22,450 nucleotides of DNA from DATDAW01 sp036524675. GTDB lineage: Bacteria; Verrucomicrobiota; Verrucomicrobiia; Chthoniobacterales; DASVRZ01. A program made the position numbers and the translations under genes. The notes under the pieces were generated by a model, which was not told the origin of the DNA, did no database searches, and was given only the letters and a program-made list of their open reading frames with translations. Shown in pieces: positions 1 to 7,901 of the stretch; the stretch's first letter is position 1, and each line of letters begins with the position of its first letter. The stretch lies in the NCBI GenBank assembly GCA_036524675.1, contig DATDBU010000007.1, positions 1-22,450 on the forward strand, read 5' to 3'.

Positions 1-1041
1 TTCGGGCAGGTGCTGCAAATGGCCGCCGCCTGCGGAGTGCTCAAAGTTGGCGGCATCACGGTAGCCATCGACGGCACCAAAATGCTGGCTAACGCGAGCA
101 AACACGCCGCCGTGAGCTACCAGTGGAGCCAGGAAAGAATGAAACAACTCGACGCCGAGGTGGCGCAACTCATCGCCAAAGCCGAAGCCGCCGACTCCAC
201 GCCGCTGGAAGACGGCTTGAGCATCCCCGAGGAAATCGAACGGAGGCAGGAACGCAAAGCGCAACTGGCCAAAGCCCGCGCTGAGATCGAAGCGCGAGCC
301 CGGCAAAAAGCGGAGTTGGAGAAAGCCGGCTACGAAACCAAAGTGGGGCGGCGGCAGGAAGCGAAGGAACAGGGAAAAAAGCCGCGCGGCAAAGAACCGC
401 AACCGCCGCAGGAAACGCCCGAAGGCAAGGATCAATACAACTTCACCGACCCCGAGAGCCGGATCATGAAAGCGGGCCATGGCAATCACTTCATCCAGGC
501 CTACAACGCCCAAGCCGCGGTCGAAATCGAGAGCCGGCTCATCGTGGGCGAATACGTGACCAACGCGCCTAATGACAAACAACAACTGGTCGCCGGAGTG
601 GCCTGTGTGGACCCAGCGGCCGGAGCGGTGAGCGAAGCGCTCGTGGACAGCGGCTACCTGAGTGAAGCCGGAGTGAAAGCCGTGGAAGCGGACACCAACG
701 GAGAAGCGACGGGGACACGAGTCCTTGCCGCCACCGGAAGACAAAAACACGGACGCAGCGTGGAAGCGCTGGAAAAACGCGCCGACCCGCCCGCGCCCGG
801 ACCGGGAGCAACGTTCATGGAAGAGATGGAATACCGGGTGAACACGAAGGAAGGCCGAACCCGCTATAAAGCGCGCCAGCAAACCGTGGAACCGGTGTTC
901 GGGATCATCAAGGAAGCGCTGGGGTTTCGGCGATTTTCGATGAGAGGGATGGCGAAAGCCGGGCTGGAATGGACGCTGGTGTGCATGGCGTACAACCTCA
1001 AACGCCTCTTCACGGTAACGCCGCAGGGCGCGAAGGCGTAA
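1..1041 (+). CDS. IS1182-like DDE transposase, 5' end cut by window edge
   Basis: The frame is open from the first base, so the N-terminal part lies outside the window; the GTG at 10 is not the real start. The visible 346 codons hold the catalytic core of an IS1182-type transposase. An IDGTK block at the start carries the first Asp (codon at 70-72), followed by ANASKHAAVSY. A Lys/Glu-rich helical insert spans about 115-420. Next comes a QYNFTDPESRIMKAG block with the HFIQAYNAQAAVE motif. The second Asp is in VDSGYLSEAG (codon at 646-648) and the Glu is in EPVFGIIKEALGFRRFSMRG (codon at 889-891). The stop at 1039-1041 follows a normal C-terminal LVCMAYNLKRL block, so the catalytic part looks intact. 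The element lies against the broken glucoamylase gene to its right. DDE assignment is by motif; the exact IS family is from memory of such motifs. Confidence 0.87.
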   Translation, partial: FGQVLQMAAACGVLKVGGITVAIDGTKMLANASKHAAVSYQWSQERMKQLDAEVAQLIAKAEAADSTPLEDGLSIPEEIERRQERKAQLAKARAEIEARARQKAELEKAGYETKVGRRQEAKEQGKKPRGKEPQPPQETPEGKDQYNFTDPESRIMKAGHGNHFIQAYNAQAAVEIESRLIVGEYVTNAPNDKQQLVAGVACVDPAAGAVSEALVDSGYLSEAGVKAVEADTNGEATGTRVLAATGRQKHGRSVEALEKRADPPAPGPGATFMEEMEYRVNTKEGRTRYKARQQTVEPVFGIIKEALGFRRFSMRGMAKAGLEWTLVCMAYNLKRLFTVTPQGAKA

Positions 1042-1212
1042 AGGCGGCCGCCGCGCCGCGCCGGCCCGAGCTTGAGGGCACGGGAAGAGAGGCTCCCCGT
1101 CGAATCATCGCTTCAAATGCCAATGCAAAGACCGGAATGGATTTGTTGTTATTAAATTTTAATAAAAATACAGATCTTGAAGCTTATCCAGATTCAAGCC
1201 CGACAGGCTGCT
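1042..1212. mobile_element. Presumed right end of the IS element and junction with the disrupted gene
   Basis: This is the non-coding tail after the transposase stop. It contains an AT-rich run at about 1147-1170 that contrasts with the GC-rich surroundings, and it ends near 1200-1212, where the glucoamylase reading frame loses family resemblance. The left end of the element is outside the window, so terminal inverted repeats and target duplications cannot be checked. The boundary is an inference. Confidence 0.4.
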
Positions 1213-1614
1213 AGTATCGGTGATGTAGGTCTTGGTGATTTGATAGAGCCCCGATTTCGCTGTGTTGATCTGTCGATAAATGAGCGCATTTTCGTTAACG
1301 AGTTCTACCTTATGGGTCGTGTTCTCGCTCTCACGATCCACGAAGGAGGCGCCATCGGTAACGGCGAATTCGAGCGAACGCACGTTCGCCTTATCACCGC
1401 TCGGGTAGTAAACCTCGCTCAATGCGCCACCGGCGAGCGTGTACCAGACCTTGGAGTCCCGGCTCGTCGCCGTGCCGAGGCCCTGTTTGTTGCCGGTCGT
1501 CCAGTTGGCTGAAGCGCCCGGAGCCCCAGGCGCTGCGCCATCTCCGGCACTAGCGAGCGGGGCAGTCCATGCGCAAAACAACGCAGCGGCACCGGCGAAG
1601 CGCGCGGTTCGCAT
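1159..1614 (-). pseudogene. Secreted glucoamylase/glucodextranase (GH15-type), N-terminal remnant truncated by IS
   Basis: The ATG at 1614 gives a clear signal peptide (MRTAR, then a hydrophobic AGAAALFCAWTAPLA, then ASA before GDG). An upstream extension of the same frame to 1872 lacks a convincing start. The mature part begins with NWTTGNKQGLGTA and continues through KVWYTLAGGALSEVYYP, LEFAVTDG and YQITKTYITDT. This is the N-terminal beta-sandwich (Glucodextran_N type) that precedes the alpha/alpha-barrel in bacterial GH15 glucoamylases and glucodextranases. Such proteins usually have some 700-800 residues or more; here only about 150 codons remain. After YITDT (about 1212) the frame runs into a short tail of unfamiliar sequence and stops at TAA 1159-1161 in AT-rich DNA beside the transposase gene. 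No catalytic domain exists in the window. The intact enzyme would release glucose from starch- or dextran-like glucans outside the cytoplasm; this copy should be inactive. Confidence 0.75.
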
Positions 1615-1941
1615 GCGTTTCGTTTGTTTATTCCGCGAGGGGCAGACTGAAACGGCGGATGCACCAATCGGCGTATCCGCCTCAATGAGAGGATGTTGTA
1701 TAGATGTCATAAGGTTTGGGGTAACAGTGGAGACTTCCGCAGCGCCACAGAACGCGGCGGGTTCATTTCGTCGGCGCCTTTTATCGCGTCCCTTCCCCTG
1801 CTCGCACAATGGCCGAACCTGTAACAAATTGGATATTGCTGGGACAAATGGGCGCTTCTGGGCGGAAAGCAATCGCCGCCGGCACCGATTCCCGAGCAGA
1901 ACGGCTTTTTCGCTACGCGCCTACTTGACGCAGGAAGCACG

Positions 1942-2244
1942 ATGCAGAATGAGATTTCCATGCTGAGATCCGAAGCCAAAGCCCAGGGATTTCCGATCCG
2001 GGTTGTGCCCGGCGCCAAAAGAAACGCTGTGGAAGTAACTGCTGACGGGACCGTGAAGATCCGGTTACAGGCACGGGCTGTGGACGGGAAAGCCAATGCA
2101 GCCTTGAAGGATTTCCTCGCCGATGTACTCGGTGTTTCGCCAAACGCCGTTGTGATTCGTGCGGGCGAACATTCCCGCAACAAGATCATCCAGGTCGAAG
2201 GAGTTTCCCGGGAAACCGTGCACGCCCGGCTGGCACCCACGTAG
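1942..2244 (+). CDS. DUF167 family protein (YggU-like)
   Basis: This 100-residue protein matches the DUF167/YggU pattern. It has a VVPGAKRNAVEV segment, then VKIRLQARAVDGKANAALKDFLADVLGV, then VVIRAGEHSRNKIIQVEG, the conserved A-x-DGKAN-AL and G-x-S-R-K blocks. The family is a small alpha/beta fold of unknown biochemical role, often encoded beside YggT or proline synthase-like genes; neither is present here. The ATG at 1942 follows AGGAAG by five bases, a good ribosome site. It starts at the far side of the region upstream of the glucoamylase remnant, so the two are divergent. It converges on the thioesterase gene with 29 bp between stops. Length is normal for the family. Confidence 0.9.
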   Translation: MQNEISMLRSEAKAQGFPIRVVPGAKRNAVEVTADGTVKIRLQARAVDGKANAALKDFLADVLGVSPNAVVIRAGEHSRNKIIQVEGVSRETVHARLAPT

Positions 2245-2273
2245 CCTATCATCAGCGGCGCAAAGCGCGTTTC

Positions 2274-2768
2274 TCAGGCAGACGCTCCGATGCAGTGCAG
2301 GATTTCGGCGACGCTGGGCGAGTGTCCGGATGCAACAGGCGCGGTGCTGAAGGGCGGTTCTTTTGGGATGGATTTGGGACGTCCACGTTCGATATCCACG
2401 AGGACCCAATGCGTCTCACCACGTGCAATCACAGCGCTATCCGATTTTCGCACGAAGAGGTATTTGCGCGTCGTGCCCACTTTTTTGAGGTCGGTCAACC
2501 ACGTGGCGACGACCAGTTCGTCATCCAAAAAGGCCGGGCGCAAGTATTCGATGTGATGACTCCGGGCAACCCAGGTCGCGCCCGCTGCGTTTGCCGCTTG
2601 AGCAATACCAAGCGCCTCAGCATGAGCAATCGCCGCATCCACATTGTTCGCGTGGCCGTTCACATCGATTGCCTGCGCTGGAATCCTCAACGGAAATTGA
2701 AAAATCACCGCCGAGCATGGCACGGCTTCCTGATCTTCCCAACCGCTTTCGACCTGCGGCCAAGTCAA
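2274..2768 (-). CDS. Hot-dog fold acyl-CoA thioesterase (4HBT/YbgC-like)
   Basis: The roughly 164-residue product has the layout of a single-domain 4HBT thioesterase. PLRIPAQAIDVNGHANNVDAAIAHAEALGIAQ corresponds to the family's D-x-x-GHVNN helix-entry motif. It is followed by a beta-rich half (HHIEYLRPAFLDDELVVATWLTDLKKVGTTRKYLFVRKSDSAVIARGETHWVLVD). Such enzymes hydrolyse acyl-CoA or acyl-ACP thioesters. The start is uncertain: the longest frame begins at a TTG (2768) just after the permease stop, without a good ribosome site; GTG codons about 15-22 residues further in are alternatives. The near-zero gap to the upstream permease gene argues for one transcript. Substrate is not predictable from sequence alone. 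Confidence 0.8.
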   Translation of the reverse strand: MTWPQVESGWEDQEAVPCSAVIFQFPLRIPAQAIDVNGHANNVDAAIAHAEALGIAQAANAAGATWVARSHHIEYLRPAFLDDELVVATWLTDLKKVGTTRKYLFVRKSDSAVIARGETHWVLVDIERGRPKSIPKEPPFSTAPVASGHSPSVAEILHCIGASA

Positions 2769-2769
2769 T

Positions 2770-3882
2770 TCATCGCCGCCACAACCGGGTGAAAAGAAAC
2801 GCCCCCAACGTGATGAAAATGAGATTCGGCAGCCAGATCAACCATTCGGGACGCGCCGATGGTGTGTTGCGGAAGTTGTCCGCAACCATAATAAAAACGA
2901 AATAACACACCGCAATACCAAGGCTCATCGCGAAACCGGCGGATGTTTCCTTCCTGTGCGCGGTAATCCCCAGCGGAATGCCCACCAGCGCCAGGGCAAA
3001 ACAGCCGAGTGACAGCGAGTAGCGCTTGTTTAATTCCGTCAACGTCGCACTCCTGCGCCCCGCGTCCGCGCCGTCGGACTGCAATTCCGTCGTCAGTTCG
3101 TTCAGCGTAAGCGAGCCCAATCCGCGTTGTTTCTGGCTCCGTGCGTACAATTCCTCCAAAGAAATCGGCATTACGCCTTCCTCCATGGTGATTCCCTGGC
3201 GAATCCGTCGGATGTTTCCCGGGTCCTGCGGGTCACGTTCCTCGTAAATGGCGTTATTCAAACGCAAAAGCACCTGCTTTGCCTTCAGATCGACTTCCAG
3301 GCGGCCTTCACGAGCCACGACCACTCGGGTGGGACGCGCCGAAGAATCAAATTCATAAACCTGGATGTTCTTCAACTTCGCACCCTCTTTTTGTCCGACA
3401 TAGATTTTCCTGCCGGGAAACTGATCGATGATCCGGTCACTGCCGAAAAGCGACAGCGGGTCGCCCGTTGCGAGATCCTTCACGGTATCCTTCATCGCCT
3501 GCTGCGCTTGGGGAGCAACGGCAATATTGATCCAGAAACAAAGGCCACTCAGGGTAATGGCGAGCGCCAGCACGGGCGCACAAAGATTGGGCAGACTCAC
3601 TCCACAGGCACGCGCGGCAACTAACTCATTCTCGGCGGACATTCTGCCAAAAACCAGGAGCACTGTCGTCAGCATCGCCCATGGAATCGTGTACATGAGC
3701 GAAAACGGGACGATATAGGCGATGAGGCGCGCCACAAAAATGAGCGGCACATCGTGATTGACCAACAGATCGAGCACCCTCACCAGAATGGACCCCATCA
3801 CGAAAACACCGCTCAGCACTCCGACAGCAATAAGAAATGTGACCAAAACCTGACGGGTAACGTATCGGTGGAGCAGGTTCAT
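2770..3882 (-). CDS. LptF/LptG (YjgP/YjgQ) family permease
   Basis: This is an integral inner-membrane subunit of the LptB2FG ABC machine that extracts LPS for transport to the outer membrane. The ATG at 3882 gives MNLLHRYVTRQVLVTFLIAVGVL, the usual amphipathic N-terminus followed by TM1; an upstream in-frame GTG at 3939 would add 19 atypical residues. Three N-terminal membrane segments (about residues 12-35, 50-80, 100-125) are followed by a periplasmic beta-rich domain of about 160 residues (IYVGQKEG, VVVAREGRLEVD, RLNNAIYE). Three C-terminal segments then follow (SLGCFALALVGIPLGI, FAMSLGIAVCYFVFIMV, LPNLIFITLGAFLFTRL). About 370 residues is typical. Sequence alone does not separate LptF from LptG. 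The adjacent acyltransferase and oxidoreductase suggest an envelope-lipid neighbourhood. Confidence 0.88.
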   Translation of the reverse strand: MNLLHRYVTRQVLVTFLIAVGVLSGVFVMGSILVRVLDLLVNHDVPLIFVARLIAYIVPFSLMYTIPWAMLTTVLLVFGRMSAENELVAARACGVSLPNLCAPVLALAITLSGLCFWINIAVAPQAQQAMKDTVKDLATGDPLSLFGSDRIIDQFPGRKIYVGQKEGAKLKNIQVYEFDSSARPTRVVVAREGRLEVDLKAKQVLLRLNNAIYEERDPQDPGNIRRIRQGITMEEGVMPISLEELYARSQKQRGLGSLTLNELTTELQSDGADAGRRSATLTELNKRYSLSLGCFALALVGIPLGITAHRKETSAGFAMSLGIAVCYFVFIMVADNFRNTPSARPEWLIWLPNLIFITLGAFLFTRLWRR

Positions 3883-3976
3883 GAGCAGCGGACGCCGAAC
3901 CTCGTCGCGGACAGATTCGATTGCAAGATGTTTGGCCACAGGCTAAAAGGCCGTTCGCCGGAAGGGTTGGCCGGCA

Positions 3977-5278
3977 ATGAAGCAAATTTTTATGACATAC
4001 GACGTTGCCATTATCGGCGGGGGGCCCGCGGGAAGCACGGCAGGCATCGTGCTCGCCACAGCAGGGCGCCGGGTGCTGATTCTCGAACGCGAAAAATTCC
4101 CTCGTTTCCACATCGGCGAATCGCTGCTGCCCTACACGATGCAAGCCTTCGACCGGCTCGGCGTTCGGGAAAAAATGGAGGAACGTTTCATGGTCAAGCA
4201 CGGCGCGGAAATTGCCAGCGCCTGTGGCACACGCGAAATCCGGTTTCATTTCAAAAACGCATTCCGGGCAAAAATCCCGACGGCCTATCAGGTAACACGG
4301 TCGGAGTTCGACAAAGTTTTGCTCGATCACGCGGCGGAGCGCGGTGCGGAAGTCCGGGAAGAAACGGAGGTTGAAAAGATCGATTTCGCAAATAACGGCG
4401 TAACGCTTCACACGCTCTCGGCGGACGGCGCAAAAAAAAACATTTCAGCCAGTTACGTCATCGATGCCACCGGTCGGAATTCGCTCCTCGGCACACATTT
4501 CGGTCTAAAAAAACCTTATGATGGCCTGAAAAAATTCTCCGTTTTCGCCCATTTCGATAACGTCGAACGCCCGGAAGGCATCAACGGCACGTTGACCCGG
4601 ATGGTGCGCACGTCCAAAAGCTGGTTTTGGATGATTCCTCTCACTGATACGCGCACCAGCATCGGGCTAGTCATGAATCAGGACGATTTCAAGGCGGCCA
4701 AAAAATCGCCTGAAAGGATGCTGATGGACACCATCGCGGAACAGCCAGTGATGCGCGCCCGAATGGAGGGCGCCACGCGGGTTACTCAGGTTTATGCGAC
4801 GGGCGATTACTCCTATCGCAACGCGCGGCTTACGGGTGACCGCTGGATTCTCACCGGCGACGCAGCGGGTTTTATCGATCCCGTTTTCAGCAGCGGCGTT
4901 TTCCTGGCGATACTGAGTGCTGAAAAAGCTGCCGATGCGTTGAACCAAGTCATCAACCATCCGGAAAAGCGCGAAAAGCTGTTCGCCGAATACAGCCGCA
5001 GCGTGAACAAAGTGATGGATGTTTATCTACACTTCGTCCTTGGCTGGTACACGCAGCCGTTCATTGAGACTTTTTTAAATCCGACGAAGCGCTTCCAAAT
5101 GGTTCCGGCCATCAACGCCATTCTCGCGGGTCAGGACGGGAGTAGTTTCGCCATCAAATGGCGTCTCTGGTTGTTTTACATTGTCGTCTGGCTGCAAAAA
5201 CGCTTCGCGCTTTCGCCCAGGCTCACGCTTGAGCCGGGAGGCTACGGGCAACCTGCGCCGCAAATCCAGACTGTATGA
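3977..5278 (+). CDS. FAD-dependent oxidoreductase, flavin halogenase-like
   Basis: The 433-residue protein starts with a Rossmann FAD site (DVAIIGGGPAGS, residues 9-20), has FPRFHIGESLLP (41-52), and a second FAD motif GDAAGFIDPVFSSGV (294-308). These mark the group-A flavoprotein superfamily that includes FADH2-dependent halogenases and geranylgeranyl-reductase-like enzymes. Two features lean towards the halogenase branch: a WFWMIP stretch (216-221), matching the WxWxIP signature, and a K-x-G-A motif (74-77), where phenol-type halogenases place a lysine. Whether it really halogenates is open; many such proteins in lipid and aryl-polyene clusters act as oxidoreductases. The start at 3977 is set by GGAAGGG at 3960-3966. 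Its stop overlaps the next start as ATGA, so it is translationally coupled to the acyltransferase. The C-terminus is amphipathic and aromatic (WRLWLFYIVVWLQKRF), possibly membrane-associated. Confidence 0.85.
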   Translation: MKQIFMTYDVAIIGGGPAGSTAGIVLATAGRRVLILEREKFPRFHIGESLLPYTMQAFDRLGVREKMEERFMVKHGAEIASACGTREIRFHFKNAFRAKIPTAYQVTRSEFDKVLLDHAAERGAEVREETEVEKIDFANNGVTLHTLSADGAKKNISASYVIDATGRNSLLGTHFGLKKPYDGLKKFSVFAHFDNVERPEGINGTLTRMVRTSKSWFWMIPLTDTRTSIGLVMNQDDFKAAKKSPERMLMDTIAEQPVMRARMEGATRVTQVYATGDYSYRNARLTGDRWILTGDAAGFIDPVFSSGVFLAILSAEKAADALNQVINHPEKREKLFAEYSRSVNKVMDVYLHFVLGWYTQPFIETFLNPTKRFQMVPAINAILAGQDGSSFAIKWRLWLFYIVVWLQKRFALSPRLTLEPGGYGQPAPQIQTV

Positions 5279-6288
5279 TCGAGGACGCCGTCCTACGCGC
5301 CTGTAACACTCCGGCACCGGAAGTCCAGACAGCTCCCCGGCAGCGTCAGCGCCCGTTCCGCAGCGAAGCAACGCAGGAACCTCACGCCTCCACGCGGGTC
5401 CCCCTGCGCCAGATCCCGCGCAATTTCTGGTATTCCTCATGGAGTTTTCGAAATACCCACCGGCTGGTTCGCGTTCTGCCGCGCTCCGTGGTTCGCGCGC
5501 TGTCATCCGCCATCGGCCACCTGGCTTTTGATCTTTGCGACGAACGCCGCGATACGATGCGTGACAACCTTCACGTTCTTACCGGACTCGCAGGCCCAGA
5601 GCTAATGGCCTGCACGCGAGCTACTTTCGTCAATTTCATCCAGATGATTCCCGACACGATCCGGTTCGCCGCAAGCGCAATGGAAGAAGCGAAACCCCTG
5701 CTGACCGGGTCGGATGGGCTGGATCTCCTCAATGCCTCCCGTGCTCGCGGACGTGGCACAGTTCTCATTACCGGTCACCTCGGCGCGTGGGAACTCGGCG
5801 GCGTGCTGCTTGCCATGCTGGGCGTGCCCATAACGGTCGTCACCTACACCGAGCCTCAGCCGGAGCTTCACCGATGGCGGCAGGAATACCGGGAACGCTT
5901 TGGCATCCGGACCATCACGCTCGGCGACGACAAGTTCGCGTTTGTCGAAATCATCAAGACATTGCGCCAGAACGGCGTGGTCGCCATTCTTGTCGATCGC
6001 CCGCAAGATGGCGGGGTCCCGGTTCAACTGGCTGGACGCACCAGCCATTTTTCCCCTGCCCCAGCACTGCTGTGGAAACACACCGGCGCAACGATTCTGC
6101 CTACCTGCGTGCTGGCCGAACCGGACGGCAAATACCGCTGTCACCTGTATCCCCCTATCGAAATGCGCGAGACGCCCGATCCCGCCGAATTCCAGCAGGT
6201 GAACGCACAGCGTATCGCCGATTTCTTCGAAAAGCTCATCCGGCAGCATCCGGAGCAGTTCTACAATTTCGTTCCCTTGTGGGTGTGA
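5275..6288 (+). CDS. LpxL/HtrB-like lysophospholipid acyltransferase
   Basis: This 337-residue protein belongs to the LpxL/LpxM (lipid A late acyltransferase) family. The catalytic H-x4-E is in TGHLGAWELGG (His168, Glu173). It is followed by VVTYTEPQPELHRWRQEYRERFGI and by a VAILVDRPQDGGVPVQLAGRTSHFSPAPALLWKHTGATILP block, which matches the family's D-Q/R-P substrate region and F-x-x-GPA-type segment. It would transfer an acyl chain to a lipid or glycolipid at the inner membrane. The first 45 or so residues are polar and Pro/Arg/Thr-rich and lack the usual N-terminal membrane helix, which is slightly odd. The start is chosen because ATG 5275 overlaps the preceding TGA. Related acyltransferases occur both in lipid A synthesis and in aryl polyene clusters; the coupled halogenase-like gene makes the second option worth considering. 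Confidence 0.85.
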   Translation: MIEDAVLRACNTPAPEVQTAPRQRQRPFRSEATQEPHASTRVPLRQIPRNFWYSSWSFRNTHRLVRVLPRSVVRALSSAIGHLAFDLCDERRDTMRDNLHVLTGLAGPELMACTRATFVNFIQMIPDTIRFAASAMEEAKPLLTGSDGLDLLNASRARGRGTVLITGHLGAWELGGVLLAMLGVPITVVTYTEPQPELHRWRQEYRERFGIRTITLGDDKFAFVEIIKTLRQNGVVAILVDRPQDGGVPVQLAGRTSHFSPAPALLWKHTGATILPTCVLAEPDGKYRCHLYPPIEMRETPDPAEFQQVNAQRIADFFEKLIRQHPEQFYNFVPLWV

Positions 6289-6299
6289 GGTTTCAATCT

Positions 6300-6545
6300 T
6301 TCCGCCGTCGATGACGCAGAGCGCGCAGATAATTTTACTTTGGTAAATCGTGTCCGTGGCGTTTTTTGCAAGGAGGGGAGCTTTTCAAACGCCCGTTTGA
6401 AGGCGGCTGGAAACCGCTCCTCCATGGTTCACCGCCGAAACCGCCGTTCTTGGCGCTGTTTACCAAAGTAAAGATGGCAAACATGACAGGGGCCAAGCCT
6501 TTGTCCTTTCATCTGCGTTCTCTGCGCAATCAGCGGTTCAATTGC
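6300..6545. repeat. Nested inverted-repeat element between convergent genes
   Basis: The 260-bp gap between the acyltransferase and porin stops is filled by a large imperfect inverted repeat. The outer arms are of CGCAGAG/CGCAGAT type (6309-6330, and inverted at 6510-6536, ending AATCAGCGG). The middle arms are an exact 14-bp inverted pair, TTTACTTTGGTAAA (6334-6347) and TTTACCAAAGTAAA (6459-6472). An inner palindrome TTCAAACGCCCGTTTGAA lies near 6384-6402. The outer arm resembles the element at 14824-14922. It may also act as a bidirectional terminator between the converging transcripts. Confidence 0.6.
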
Positions 6546-6548
6546 TTC

Positions 6549-7865
6549 TCAAAAATCCACGCCCATGTGAAAGCCCAGGACGGTGGCGTTGCGGATGTTG
6601 TTTTCGCCTCCGGGGTTGAGGATGTATTGGATGTAAGGCTGAATCCACGAGGACTTCGCAACCTGAACACGGTATCCAAGCTCCAATGCAGCCTCATAGA
6701 TGCGCTGCGTGGTCTGGCCAGCCTCGCGACGCGTTTCGATGCGGTCATGGCTATACTGGCCCCAGGCAAAACCGAAGCCGAGCTTGTCCGCATCCCGTCC
6801 CGGAATCAGCCCCTCGTAAAGAAACCCAGTCTGGAAAAACACGGGGAAAGTGCTGTTCTGCGGCGGCGACAACGTCAACAGGTTGAAGACGTAGAGGCCT
6901 TGGGAAGTCAGTTTCTTATCAGTCGAGTGCTCCCGGAAAATCATTTGGTCGGCCTCGAGAAAATAAGTTTCATTGGCTTCATGATGTCCGCCGTCGAAAC
7001 CCGTGTTATCGATTCCCCAATAGAACATTCCGGCAGCATATTTTCCTGGGAGTCGATCCGGCCCAATCTTCGGAGTGAAACCGGTTTCAGCGATGAAAAA
7101 AATGCCCTTCGGCGTGTACGGAACACCGTCAAAGTCCAACCCGTTGTTCTTCTTGGTCGTTGTCCCAGGAAAAGCGCTGTAAAGCCCAAGCTGAATGTAA
7201 TGCCAGTCCACAGGTTTCACTCGAAGCTCCCCACGCCAGGTAGTGTAACTCCCACTCCACGGCATGTTGGCAATGCCGTTCGTCGTAAAGGCGTTGTTTC
7301 CAAAGAAACGATTCTCCGTTTGCTGAATAAAGGTATCGACAGGCCGAATCCATCCGGCCCGCGCGACAATGGCGTCCTTGGTCCACAGCAAGTTCTGCGA
7401 CTTCCACGTGAACGCGAGCGTGGTAAGGCGAAAGCCTTTGCCGCCCTCCAGATACGTCGGGCTAAACAGGGGCGAACCTCCCACCAAACCAGTGGCGTTT
7501 AAACCGTCGCGATACCGAACCACGCCGTCGAAGCTGAGTCCTGCAACACCCGCGATTTTTTCCAGATCGAGGTTGAGCGAAAGCTTCCACTCCTGCTGGA
7601 ACGACGCGGGGTTTTGCAGCAAACCTCCGTCGACCACGGAGTTGAAGAGTCCTTTCCAGCCAAAACGGATCGTTACGCCGCTGTCGATCAGCCGGTCACG
7701 GAAGCCATTCCAATTGCCCGTCGCAAGCGGCTGATTGAACCAACGGCTCCGGCGGGATTCATTGCTCGCCGGCTCCGCACTGAGGGCATCAGTGCGGGCC
7801 GAAGCGAGGATGAGCACGGTCACGAGGGCGCACACGAGCGCGCGTGGGCGTGGGCCAATGTTCAT
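6549..7865 (-). CDS. OprB-family carbohydrate-selective outer-membrane porin
   Basis: This is the last gene of the sugar-acid locus. The 438-residue product begins with a signal peptide (MNIGPRPRALVCALVTVLILASARTDALSA, then EP). It then has the OprB entry motif TGNWNGFRDRLIDSGVTIRFGW, the counterpart of the family's GxWxGxRxxLxxxG. The rest is a run of alternating amphipathic beta-strands with internal OprB landmarks (AFTWKSQNLLWTKDAIVARAGWIRPVDTF, WRGELRVKPVDWHYIQLGLYSAFPG, KYAAGMFYWG). It ends in WIQPYIQYILNPGG and a terminal aromatic residue (GVDF), as expected for a beta-barrel inserted by BAM. It should admit sugars or sugar acids across the outer membrane for the MFS importer encoded 36 bp upstream. 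The ATG at 7865 follows the signal-peptide logic; no Shine-Dalgarno is visible, as for most genes of this locus. Confidence 0.88.
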   Translation of the reverse strand: MNIGPRPRALVCALVTVLILASARTDALSAEPASNESRRSRWFNQPLATGNWNGFRDRLIDSGVTIRFGWKGLFNSVVDGGLLQNPASFQQEWKLSLNLDLEKIAGVAGLSFDGVVRYRDGLNATGLVGGSPLFSPTYLEGGKGFRLTTLAFTWKSQNLLWTKDAIVARAGWIRPVDTFIQQTENRFFGNNAFTTNGIANMPWSGSYTTWRGELRVKPVDWHYIQLGLYSAFPGTTTKKNNGLDFDGVPYTPKGIFFIAETGFTPKIGPDRLPGKYAAGMFYWGIDNTGFDGGHHEANETYFLEADQMIFREHSTDKKLTSQGLYVFNLLTLSPPQNSTFPVFFQTGFLYEGLIPGRDADKLGFGFAWGQYSHDRIETRREAGQTTQRIYEAALELGYRVQVAKSSWIQPYIQYILNPGGENNIRNATVLGFHMGVDF

Positions 7866-7901
7866 AAGGGGAACGTTTGTTGGATGTCTTGGTTAGTCCC
7901 C

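Noticed and set aside
888..901. TGGAACCGGTGTTC inside the transposase resembles the operator
   Set aside because: It is not a palindrome on its right half and it encodes the conserved E-P-V-F catalytic segment.
1707..2252. A 181-codon minus-strand frame over the DUF167 gene
   Set aside because: The plus-strand DUF167 protein matches a known family with a good ribosome site; the antisense frame matches nothing.
6366..7502. A 378-codon plus-strand frame over the porin gene
   Set aside because: The opposite strand encodes a convincing signal-peptide-bearing OprB porin; this frame has no family resemblance.
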